Positions 32,515-43,984 of a DNA stretch of 64,000 nt are shown here, piece after piece; the stretch's first letter is position 1, and every line of letters begins with the position of its first letter. The position numbers and the translations under genes are program-made. The stretch comes from Haliotis asinina. Lineage: Eukaryota > Mollusca > Gastropoda > Lepetellida > Haliotidae. The stretch lies in contig NC_090295.1 of the NCBI RefSeq assembly GCF_037392515.1, positions 24,468,501 to 24,532,500 of the forward strand, in the 5' to 3' direction. The notes beneath the pieces are model-generated. The model saw only the letters and a program-made list of their open reading frames with translations, did not search any database and was not told the origin of the DNA.

Positions 32515-34765
32515 TTCCACTCAAAACCGACGGTCAATAATTATATGAGTTGAAACTTTGATGACTCCATAACAGAGTTTACGAAGCATTTCCACACACC
32601 GACGACCACCACAGAGCTGTTTGTCTAACGACTTCGACCCAGTATGATACTAAATAAGTTTAATGTGAGATCAGTCAGTCATGCGCTGATGCTCCTTGAA
32701 GACACGGTAAACCTGACGTGCAGATCGATTCACGGAACAAGGGAACGCTTCCATATAACGGTGCATAACACTGGGGTAAGACAGCTCCAACACATACTTC
32801 CGCTTGGGAAGTACAATGTGACACTTCATATAAGTACTCAACGTATCTTCTAAGTCTCTCACATGTATCCTTGATCTGTATTGCCTACCCGTGTGTCATT
32901 CGTGAAATCAAGTCATCACCAAAGGTATATCGATACCTATCTGTGTCAGCCGTGTGTCAACCAGTTTATTGCTATCCGTCAAACACCCATGTTAAAAGAA
33001 AGACCGACGCGTAACTGGTGCGAAGTTCAAGCGTTCTCGTCGCGAGAGTGGGATGTACCCTTTTGTTGTCAGTATCAAAAGTGCACGTATGCCAAAGCGT
33101 CGGTGTATTTGTGAGCGGACATACTTGTATATGTCTTGTATCAGCCATATTTTGGGTATCCCGGCCTCATATTGGAAAGATCAATGCTTTGTCACAATTA
33201 AAGCTACGCTGCTGTTTATTGGATAAACTCCCAGTTATCACAACCAGTCTCCATTGTGTTGAAAACAAGAAAATACCGAGCAAAACTAAGCATACACATA
33301 ACCACTGGATTTTTTACTTACACGGGTCACGAAAATGTTTCTAGCAGTCAAAGAAAACGCTGATCCACTAATGTCCAAAACACAGGACGACTATAGAACC
33401 ATTTCTGTATGTTTTGTGACGCTATATTTTTTTCCGGCAGTGGATTGGGTAAGACAACTCCAAGAAGCATCGAAGTATCTTTTGTCCCTGGTAATGATGG
33501 TTCTGGTAATGACGGGTGTTCAATTTTGTACTCATGTACTGAGGTCGGAGAAGGGGAGGGTAATTTTGGCATTCTGTGGACGAAACGTAAAACTACGCCT
33601 AATGTTACCAACATTTAGAACGGTAACCCGAAAATGGTGTAGGACGTTCGTTCGTTCTTATTGGAGAGATGAAAAGAATGCTCTTTGGTTGCCCTGGGTT
33701 TGTTTTGACTTGTAGAGAAAAGTTACCTGGATTTGTCTAATCGACGAGTGAGGACAGGGAGACCTTTTTGGTGTTGTTGTTGCTGTTGAGTGTTGACACA
33801 CATATATGACATCATTAATATAAGTAGGCATACACCACGAAAAGGTAAATATTAACCGTGCATACAAATTTATTCAGATGTATTTTCCATGCATCAGCAC
33901 GATAGTCTGGATTTGGATTAGAACACCGAGCAACCAAGTTTTTGTTTTGGATATAAAATCCAAAAAGCACACACAAATATAATGCTCGTTTTACTTATGC
34001 TTGGTCTAATGTGTCTACCAAGCGACATAAGCTTAGATTGTACTTTTCTTTATGCAGTCAAAAACTCCAGTAAGAGATTGAGTCCTTTTGCCAGAGTTGC
34101 CCCCCTTAGACCAGCCTTGCCATCAACCTCTCCCAAGTCAAATATATTTTGTTCATAGTCTTTAATTTTATAATCGCATTCCGAAACACTTCATTGATAT
34201 TTGCTTATGTATGTATAGCTTCCCGTGGTCGTCAGTTATTTCAAAATCGAAAGTGATTAAACTGCTTGCGAAGTGGCAATTATTGTTAGTATTACCTTGA
34301 TATTACACGCTTATGAGGTCTGTTTCTTAAGAGACCTTATTAACAATCATCCCGAAATCTTGGAAGTTCAGTCAAAGATGATATTTTATATAATGTATGA
34401 CGAATACAGGACTAATTTGAATGCTTTTATATTAATTAATTACATTTTGCATAGATGAATTACGAAAAAGATATTAATTTCTTTTAAAACTAGTGTGTAT
34501 AACTTGTATAAACACTTCTTAAAATTGAAAATTTATTTAAATTATATATTCTTCCGCTGTATGCAAGTTTTTCCCCTTAAAATAATACATATACAAATTG
34601 TAAAAAAATGTTTAGCCGGATGCTCATTCTACACTGTGGAAACATAAGCAATTTTTTAACTTTTGATTTAATGTGTTGTTCAAGTAACCAACATAGATGA
34701 ATTTATTAAAATGAACATATAGTGTGTTATGATTTTAGTAATAGACATGCCTAGTTATAAATAAG
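32515..34765. other. No gene confirmed; an open stretch at 33335-33715
   Basis: About 2.2 kb with little repeat content. At 33335-33715 (126 residues), 33409-33618 and antisense 33348-33614 frames are simultaneously open. A pyrimidine-rich atatttttttccggcag near 33424-33440 could be a splice acceptor into the 33409-33618 frame (VSFVPGNDGSGNDGCSILYS), but I recognise no family. From 34140 to 34760 the sequence is very AT-rich. Confidence 0.3.
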
Positions 34766-34769
34766 AACG

Positions 34770-34928
34770 GGCAGTGAGGTAGCCTTGTGGCTAAAGCGTT
34801 TGCTTGTCACGCTGAAGACCCGTGTTCGATTCCCAACATGGGAAGACCGTGTGAAGCCCATTTCGGGTGTTCCCCACAGTGACAGCTCTGGAATGTTGCT
34901 AAAAGCGGCGTTAACCTGAACTCACTTG
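34770..34928 (+). repeat. SINE-A, full length
   Basis: gaggtagccttgtggctaaa (box A region), B box tgttcgattcc, body gtgtgaagcccatttcgggt, tail tctggaatgttgctaaaagc and a decayed CTCA end. Confidence 0.92.
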
Positions 34929-34929
34929 A

Positions 34930-36955
34930 TATAACCAAACAAACAAATGATCAAATAAATAAGTTTTAGACAACCAACATAAACACATAGTGTGAGTTTT
35001 CCTTTTAACATGATGGGAAAGTATGTCGAGCCCTTACATGGGGCACATATGCATTTTCAGAGATATCATTAAGTTGCAAGTTACGTCATACATTTTCTAC
35101 TTATATATTCAGATGGTCTTCAGACATCGCCCTGGAAGCTTCTTCGTGTGTCTTCGTGTAGCTGGTTTAACACTGCATGCTTATATCACTTAAGATAACC
35201 AAACTGACTGGAGTGACCGTCCATTCTGACAGTGAACTACCTCTCCTGATTGGTCATCATGACCACATTGGACCATTTTTTCTTTCCCCTGTTGTGTCCA
35301 GGCCAGTGGTGAATACCGAGTCAAGGTTCTGTACAATATACACGAAGATAATGAAAAATTAATTCATAATTCAGTGAGAAAACGTATCGCCCCTTTTGGA
35401 TAACCGTCTTGGATGTCGGAAAAGGATGTAGCAAAAGGTCTAGGCGCATGAGCAAAACCTGCTTGTGAAATTACAAGCGATATTCTCTCAAATGGTGCTG
35501 TAATATTTGACCATACACGGTGTAAAGCCGCCTCTCAAACCAAACCACCAGTCGTGGGTGCTCGTAAGCCCTCATCCTCCATGGCAATATGAATTTTCTG
35601 ATGCTCATAAACAGACACTTTGAAGGGATAAGTTCGCCTGGATGATGTCTTACAGCCTTGATTCTGACATTGTGATACACAGTAACATTTTATGATCCCA
35701 TTAAAATGAAAAATTATGAAGACGTCCTCCGTTGTTCAGCAACTCCGTCGATACATTTCCGTTGAAACTTGGAACTGCCTGTGAAGATTCAAATATATCC
35801 CATTCGCATTCAGAAATCCAAATATTGCCTGTTGCCTAATATGGGAAATGGCTCCGTACCTGCAGCATCTGGGCAAAAAATATTACAGAATAAGTACATT
35901 TTCCTCAAAGTAACTAACACTTTTAGTTGCAAAGCAAATTGTCTACTTTACAATCAGGATTTTGCGATCTGTGCCTGATACTTCACAATTTGTCCTACAT
36001 TGAACACAGATATTTTAACGTTCATAAATGGCTGAATGAGAAAATTTATGAAAATCCCACAGATCTGTAACAACTTCAGTCATTCATTTGTTCACTCGTA
36101 ACTTTAATGCGCAGATAGATATTAGGGGTGACCAGTGAGTAGGCAACAACTGTTGCGATGGCGATAGTCTGTTGCCACTAACTATTGCAATATTTTTGAA
36201 TTGTCTCATTTGAAGCCATTCCCCAAACGTATAGTGTATATGAAATAACAAGAAGTTGAAGTAGTTTCAGTCCCTTTTAACAATTCATATGAAACGGAAC
36301 CCAGATCAAGTAAACAATTAAGGCATTGACTTATTGTTATTCGTGCATGTTTGCCACCATTTGAAGAGATAACAGGGGTAGATAACTCTAAATCAAAGTG
36401 AACGATTCTGGAATCTCCTGTAATGTGCGCTTCGCATTTATCAGTTGAAGTTTATCGATTGATAGTTTTTCTTTCCTAATAAACAAATTTTCAGTTAACA
36501 GTTCACCATGTGTGTTTACAATGACGATTGGTTTTGGGGTTTTTTTGGGTTTTTTTTTGTTTTTTTGTTTTTTAAAGGACCCATACGACAGAGATGATTT
36601 ATCAGGAGATCACACATATGCATTGAGCTGACGTGTCGCTCCCACATTACTTGTAGTACAAAACGATCAGCAGTGTATACAGGCATTGATAAAGAATCAC
36701 ACTTTCCAGCTGTTCAGAAATAGTTTTACTGTACAAGATCAGGGTTGATTTTTCTGTGTATTGATCATGCTTCACAAGAAACGACAGCAAACATCCTACA
36801 TTAATACACGATCGGACGACACATAGAATAATGATTATACTAAGCATATACCGTGGACTGGTCAAGCTAAACAGGTACCGTCATACTATGCATATACCGA
36901 CAAATGATGATGTTTAGCATATACCGTTAAGTAGTTATATCACACGTCTATTGAG
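34930..36955. other. No gene recognised
   Basis: Contains a T/G-rich run (36530-36577) and three dispersed copies of an agcatataccgt motif at about 36842, 36888 and 36915, just before the first large repeat copy. Frames at 35177-35362, 35471-35680 (minus) and 35769-35978 have no domain. Confidence 0.4.
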
Positions 36956-37372
36956 AAAATGATCGTACTTAATATGTGTGGAGAACTGATCTCCATAAAC
37001 AAAACCTGGTTCGAATGGTTTCTGTTGCTCAGGCCACACGCAAATTCATTTATGTCTGCACATGTACGCACCGTGTCATATATAAGTTCCTCTCCTCCGG
37101 AATGTCACCTGAGATTAACTTTCTATAAAGGGAAAACAAGTGGCAAAATCTCAGACAGCGGGGTGGAAAGGCAGACAACGTTCCCATTGCCCCGGAAGTC
37201 AATTACGATACGAATCATTTAGTCATTATAGACGACAGCAATACTAAATTTATACCATACAGATACGTATCTAAAACACCGGAAATAAACCTTATTACGT
37301 TAATGCAGGAATAGAAAAACATCTACAGTACATTCACAGAACCACGTACGACATATCGTTAACCAATGCACT

Positions 37373-37648
37373 GTGTTCACATACAGCTTGTTGAGACACC
37401 ATGTGGGGAATCTGACAAACGCTGCTCCTTGTGAGACTGGAGTGACCCAAGTTGGTCAAAAGTTAATTATATTTATCGACGATGGCGCGATAGTTCTATT
37501 TTCATCGGTATACCAATCAAATGGACTATACATTGTCTTTATTTGTTCTGAGCATAACTGGTCTGACTGTTACCGAATCACATTAAAGTATTTACGTTAC
37601 ATTTATGATGAATCAGTGTTTTCCCTTCCTTGGACCGAAGTTTTCTGA
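37373..37648 (+). pseudogene. Reading frame kept in three repeat copies, unknown product (copy 1)
   Basis: 91 residues from the first ATG. The core NLTNAAPCETGVTQVGQKLI, then IFIDDGAIVLFSSVY and a NWSDCYRITL end, is also open in copies 3 and 4 and interrupted in copy 2. An upstream segment in copy 1 (37160-37314, DNVPIAPEVNYDTNHLVIID part) is likewise open in copy 4. I do not recognise the family. Nucleotide identity is too high for a safe coding test, so this may be a gene remnant or chance. Confidence 0.35.
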
Positions 37649-38639
37649 GTTATCAAATTTAATACACTAGTATGAACAATAGCTCCACATTTAATATGGA
37701 CGTGAACAAATCTAATTATATATTGACGATTAATAGCACTCGTTAAACGTGTCTGATATTTATATTGCAAAAGGCATTAAGCTATGCTAAGTCAAGAACA
37801 ATGACAGAATAATTATGAAGACTGTAAAACTGCATGTTTTAATAATGTGGCATTATCTGTCAAGTATAGGATTATTATATAGCATCCAAAGTACCCAGTA
37901 ATTTAGATCGATGCTCATGATGTCAATCACCGGGCTCTCGCCTCCTAACACAATTAGTGCAAAGAACACAGTCATATCCCAGGAATAGTGCTGAGTGCGG
38001 AGTTCAACATGAAGCAAACAAAGAACAAACAGAAAACCAAAACAACACAAGTGTTGCTGCCACAATTACACCTTCCTCAGAGTCTGTTCCAAGAATTCCA
38101 TGGCTCTTTTTTTGTTATATCCAAACTGACGTTAAACCCTGATAAAAGTTACTTTCTGATATCAGAGAGTTAGATAAATCTCCAGAATCCTATTTCACAG
38201 ACAGCTCATTGCAGAGTTAAGCACGACAGAAACAAACAACAAACACTTCAACCAAAGCGAAGTTGCTAACTGTTGCTATCACAATAATCGCACCTCTGTT
38301 TCAAAAGATTGTATGGTTCTCTTGAAAAACTCCATCTTATGCTCAAAAGTTTCCCACCTGCTGGTAATATAGAATGCAGATATCAGAGAGTTGAGGCTGA
38401 GTCATGATTGCCTCGACAAGCAAAGGTGTCTTTTCGTACCAAACCCGAGATTATATAAAAATTACATCCTTCCTTCTTTGGAACCACTGATAATTAAAAA
38501 CAACAGTGCCACGGAATGCCAGAGGATATCAAAAAGTTCCAATGATCACAAAGAGGTTACTGAGCAATCAGTATAAAATTCACTGTAACAACAGTAGTCC
38601 TTGTCTAATTACTTGACCAAGAAATAGTTGATCGTACAC

Positions 38640-39320
38640 CACACCATTACCCCCAAGCAGGGAGAAGATTGAGGCGCATTTGAATTAAGCTCCTGCACTT
38701 GAAGTGTTGCACTGCATGACAAATTCACGATGAGATGAAATATGTTTATTGTGATGATAGCCCATCCCATGACACTCTTGTGAAATGGAAAAAGAAATTT
38801 TCAAACCGGTCACATGTCCCTCACAGATGAGGCAAGCAGTGGACGCTCCTCACTGACTGATGACATGGACACCGTGCACAAGGTAGAGGCGCTGGTTCAA
38901 AAAGATCGCGGTGTGGTCCGAGGCAGTGTTTTGGACATCATTCATAACCAACTGCACATGTCCAAATTTCTTAAAGTGTCAACACGCTGGGTTTCTCGCC
39001 TACTGCCTCCTCTTCGACGGGACATGCCACGCCAGGCAGTGAAGCATCTGAACGAGAACGAAGAGGATTTCTTCAGATATTTTGTAACCATGGACGAATG
39101 TTGGGTCTATTTGTATGATCCATAGATGAAGAGCCCACACCGTGAATGTCGTTTTGAGGACACGAATGAGGTCAAAAGGTTGAGAACTGGTTTTCTAGGA
39201 AACCAGTGGTTCCTCCTCAGCAAGGTCAAGAAATTGTGGGAGCAAAGTTTCGTGATGGTGGCTTATATAGCGAGAAGTCATGAAGACAAGACAGCAAAGT
39301 ACAGTTCCTACCTTAAATAA
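38640..39320 (+). pseudogene. mariner-type transposase relic
   Basis: Pieces of a mariner transposase in order: IHDEMKYVYCDDSPSHDTLV and KWKKKF in one frame, then after a shift near 38810 TDEASSGRSSLTDDMDTVHK, VSTRWVSRLLPPLRRDMPRQ, and FVTMDECWVYLYDP with the first catalytic D (MDEC). A TAG at 39123-39125 replaces the residue after YDP and the frame continues to a degraded VAYIARSHEDKTAKYSSYLK. The C-terminal catalytic part is missing. It is present only in repeat copy 1, so it inserted after the copies diverged or was lost from the others. Confidence 0.85.
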
Positions 39321-41900
39321 GTCTTTATGATACTTAGAACGTTTTTATATCCCCTCGTTGTATCGTTCAACCAAATAGCAAAGATGAGGATCCAGATTCC
39401 CTTCAAATCAGGATATGAATGCTTGGGAAGTTGCTTGACAATTATTAATCACGACATCTGTCCACAAAATGGATCTCAGTTCAAACTCCCGTGTTCCGAT
39501 GATCACCTTCAGCTGGTGTCAACCCCAATGGAAGCTTCGGAATACATGTTGCTCATTATCATGTGAATTCGAATCGAAGATATTTAAATCGATGCTTCTA
39601 ATGAAGCTACAAGATAATAAAATCAATTAAGACAGATCTAAAGAGGGACCGATCGATACCAGTTGATATTTGTGTTTACCCCCGCATTCCTCGGTGACGA
39701 TGTAATATAGGCATCAATTCACCAACACATCCACACTCCCATCGCTTCAGACTTATTATAGATTCTGATTGCGAATCCACCATAGGGAGCCCCTCCTACC
39801 TGATCTTTAGAATTGGATACTTGTCCACCATGGTCCTATTAGTTAAATTCATTGACCCCATAAATCAGTTAAAAAGCGTCTTTACAGCTCTGAACTGCTG
39901 AAAAAAGCGTTTACCTTAAGCCTTCATTGGGAAACCCAGTAACAGTTGCCATGTAATGATTTTAATATTTGCTTTGCTGAAAACCCACGCAAGTATCCTT
40001 TGGAATTCCTCTTGCCGCCATCACTGGGATTGTACAATGGCGTTGTACAATGATTTAGACCATCTCCCATGTTAAATGCAGCCATGCAAGCGAGAAATTG
40101 TGTCAATAGCTCGACCAGAAGATTGATACATAATCCTGGGTGTCCGATGGGTCCACTTTCGTTCTGTCTCCTGCTATGACGTCATATGGTTTGTTTTCCT
40201 CATAAACACTTGCCAAGTAATTACTAACTGTTCAACCATAAATGACTGTTATGAGAGGGAGGTTCATTTATTATACATATGACTTTTAGATTGTTACTTG
40301 CAACCCCGAATATGGCAATACAAGGAATTGATTGAAAGATGGGCCGACGAATAAAGGACAAGTGGGCGTTTCTTTTTCAGAGAGATGCGATTTACACACG
40401 TTAGTCTAGTTGCGCTTTTGGCAAACAGAACATACAATCCATCAGGCTCTGAAAAACACGATGCCGTTCAAAATCCAGTGGAAAGCATATACTATCAATG
40501 GTCTTGACCGATCCAAGACATTGACCTACGACTGTCGGTTTCCCTTAGTAAGGTTCGCTTTTAGGGTGTTGTCTAATCCTAATGCCATCCCTGTCCAATC
40601 CAGATAGTTGTGTGCAAACAGGCATCACATAACTGGACTCTGTTATTGGCATACAACCACGTTGATTCTATTGTTGTTAGTGCTTTCTTATACCTGGTAT
40701 TACGATGTTCTAGATGTTGGCTGCCATGTTTAAAATATGCTGTGCAGTGAAAAATAAATACTGTTTGCTGTTTCGCTCATTCAAACTTCATTCTCTTCCC
40801 GTTGACCTTGACCTCCTTCAATTCAGGTATTACTTAAATATTGATCGCATTGAGTGGAAGGAGGGTGTTAAAAATCGACGTCAACGTATTATGAATGAAC
40901 TATTGAGGTGAGAACAACTATATCTCTGCATGCCGGGACTGATGTATTATTTACTCTTAACGTATACGCATGCCTCAATATTGATGGACACATCGTGATC
41001 CTTTTAAAGCCAACAGAAGGTACAGGCAAACCAAATTTAGTGAACATAGTTGGAACCCTAGAAGTGTATTGGATGATCTACTGACCATTAATCCGATTCT
41101 CAAGTAAGTGAACGCACAGGTACCTGTGTATACCAAAATACTGGTTTTCGCCATCGATGCTCATGATGCCAATCCCTGTACTGACAGGCTCTGGTAGTTA
41201 GTGAAACTGAATGTGCGCACTTTTTTGTTCTAGTTCGGGCTAGTGTTTTGAAGTGATACCATCAAGCAGTTTAAATAATAATGTATACCTTATTTATAAA
41301 CATACTGACTGCTTGTATTCAACGAACACCTGCGTTTTCTCACCTAAACAGATAGGCAGGGTAACAACAAATATCGTTTGTCGGGCATCGATCCATTGAC
41401 CCACTGACTCAATGACACACCGCTCTCCGGGCAGATGTGCGATCCACGATACGTGTTGCATCCAGTACGCGTGTCCTGTGTTAGACTATTGACCAAGATA
41501 CGACCAACATACAACATGAAAATGTTCCGCTCTCCAGACAGAAGCTCCACCTACTTGACAAGGCGGGTGCCAAGTGCACATTTGATGTATCATGGTCTAT
41601 TTAATAATCATTATTACCGTTCCAGTCGTTATTTCAATCAGACGTCTGAGACCTACATGGCTTGGGGCTTGGCTCAAAACGTTTGACTGACACGCTGTAA
41701 TATTACACATACTGTTAAAAGCGACGTGAAACCAAACTCAGTCCTCGTTACAGCTGCCGCGATGAAACACATCTGCGATAAGTCTGATCCTAGAATGAGA
41801 CATTTTAACAAATTCATGTGACCTATACGGTACAGGTCTGGTTATACAGTATATTTATTGCCTCATCAGACTGATGGCTCTGCAGGTATATTATTACCTG

Positions 41901-43065
41901 ATGTAATACACTTAAGGGATTAGATACCCAGAAAAATCCATATTAATATTACATTTTGAGAATTGTTTCAGGAAAGTTTATGCATGGGAATGACGCATAC
42001 TTCTGATTGTTCCTGAGCAATCTACCTGGCTATGAATGCTCTGTGTCTTTTTGTGTGTGAAAATAAAGAGTGCTGTTTTGATTTCGACTTAAGAAAAAAA
42101 AACACGACATGAACCCGTGGTTTGATCAAATGACTCGAATTGTTACACGTTTCCAAGCCTTTCAGATATTTCAACCCTCAAGTGATTCATGTACTAATCG
42201 CTCCGGAACTTCATCTTAGTATTGTCTCGTTGAGTATCTGATTCAGTAATAGGCCTATGTTGTTCAAACCAGGCTACATTTTATGACCAGTAAACAGAAC
42301 CGAACTCTCAAGGGGAGGCACGGCTTTTCGACTTGTCACGGTGAGTTTCGCCATGATCCGCAAGACATAATCCACTGATCAGAACCATGAGCATTTCTGC
42401 AAGCCTAATTGTTCGATTCACTGAAGAAGTGCCAGTAGTGATGACGCCCGTATAGGTCATACGACTGGATGGTATCGCATCGTTGGTAAGCAACAGGTCC
42501 TATTTAGTATATTCCTCTTGTCTTTACAGCCCTCGAATGATCTGACTAGGCATTTTTCCATATTCCTAAGACATTGTAGGATTCCGATTGGATTATGGCC
42601 ATGCATGTATCATTAAAATATAGTGATGCTCCTTTTTAAACGTGGGCGTTTCGTGTATTCCTCTGATTGTCTTAAAAGTTTGTATTTCTGGAATGATTTG
42701 ACAATTACCATTTTCCTGAAACGGTGTGTTTATCATTATCAAATCGTGATATTACTATTTAATTTTGTTCGTTTCCTGGACAAATCACTTCTGGACAGGT
42801 CAGGTGTAACAAACACAGCAACACTATATACGAATTACCATCCCACGCCCTCTCTGTCAGATGGCAACGTGAATTTGAACAAGGGCTCTCTATGAAATCT
42901 TTGTAGAAAGAACTTGTAGCACAGAGGAACCAAGCGGCACTCTCACTTGTGTGATGTGAAAGGGAAAGATAGGTCACGATAGGCATTTTAGTCGATGTCA
43001 AGGTGGCCTTCTAGCGAAATCAGGTGTCGTTTGGCTGGATTTAGGCTTCGAGGAATATCGCCATT
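41901..43065. other. Between repeat copies 1 and 2, no gene recognised
   Basis: A small SINE-B-like remnant (ccactgatcagaaccatgag) lies near 42370. A possible poly(A) signal (aaaataaagagtg) lies at 42060. Frames at 42623-42895 and antisense have no domain. Confidence 0.4.
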
Positions 43066-43439
43066 AACCGTTATGGCTCAGACAGTTACTTAACCAGGAA
43101 ATACAGAGCTGGCGCCTCCAACAAAACGGATAATTTGATATTGCTGACAGTTACCTTCTGACGCCAAAACCACAGTGTAAGCATAGACCACCGCAAGAGC
43201 TGCTTGATAAAGGTAACAAAGCAAGAATGCCACTGTGTTCAAAGTGTTGGATGGAATTCTTCCTGAAACTATTTGTGATATTTGTTTGTTATGATCAACA
43301 TTAGTATGACAATGATTAGTTGTTCTTGTATCAAATTATCATTGTTATTGATCATTGCTCTCATTCAATGTTTTGACAAGATGTGGTGACGCTAAGTGAC
43401 GCGTGAGTCTACAGTCTGGCGGCCGTGCCTTCATGTCAG

Positions 43440-43893
43440 TACAGTGCATTGTGTGGCTTGAGGGTTTCCTATAAAAAGTGATCGCAAGGTTAAGGCCAGA
43501 GACCCAGGACCCGTGAAGGTCCCGGGGTAGAATAGGCCCTCAGCAACCCATGCTTGCCATAAAAGGCGACTATGCTTGTCGTAAGAGGCGACTAAAGGGA
43601 TCGGGTGGTCAGGCTGGCTGACTTGGTTGATACATGTCATAGGTTCCCAGTTGCGCAGATTGATGCTCATGTAGTTGGTCACTGGATTGTCTGGTCCAGA
43701 CTCGATTATCTACAGACCGCTGCCATATAGCTGGAATATTGCTGGGTGCAGCGTAAAACTAAACTCACTCGCTCACTCCCAGAGACCCAGGTTTGATTCT
43801 CCGCATGTCAGTAGGGTGTAAAGCCCATTGTTTATGTTGTAGCAGTGATATTGCTGAAATACTGCTAAAAGCGACGTAAAATTTCACTCACGC
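43440..43893 (+). repeat. SINE-A, split by a SINE-B
   Basis: The head (cttgagggtttcctat to gttaaggccagagaccc) precedes the insertion. The B box and body (aggtttgattctccgcatg, gtaaagcccattg) and the tail gatattgctgaaatactgct follow at 43792. The insertion cut exactly at the B box. Confidence 0.85.
43509..43778 (+). repeat. SINE-B, full length, 13-bp target-site duplication
   Basis: 270 bases. Exact flanks ccagagacccagg at 43496-43508 and 43779-43791. The 5' part has both ataaaaggcgactatgcttg and the tcgtaagaggcgactaaagg block. The tail ends aaactcactcgctcact. Confidence 0.97.
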
Positions 43894-43940
43894 ACTAAAC
43901 AATGATCACATGATCTACGATGGAACGTACCAATTGAACA

Positions 43941-43984
43941 CATCCATCCAACCATCCAGCCATCCATCAACCCATCCATCCATA
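43941..43984. repeat. (CATC)n microsatellite
   Basis: Interrupted catccatccaaccatccagc run, just after the SINE pair. Confidence 0.9.

Larger units (their letters stand above)
36958..41900 (+). repeat. Low-copy ~8-kb repeat, copy 1 (plus)
   Basis: Matches copy 2 in direct orientation (for example 37400-37590 with 45930-46120, and 39630-40260 with 47360-47990) and copies 3 and 4 in inverse orientation. It begins at the point equivalent to 55390 of copy 3 and is the only plus copy that extends to the segment 41440-41900, whose partner is 49830-50250. A mariner relic (38640-39320) lies inside and the part equivalent to about 52700-53000 is absent. Confidence 0.88.

Noticed and set aside
33335..33715. 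126-residue frame with a second open frame and an antisense frame
   Set aside because: All three frames are open at once, as expected for a stop-poor patch. The acceptor-like site alone is not enough to call an exon.
36958..41900. LTR retrotransposon or Helitron as identity of the 8-kb unit
   Set aside because: No LTR pair, no gag/pol, no Rep/helicase motifs and no TC...CTRR ends were recognised. The unit is left unnamed.
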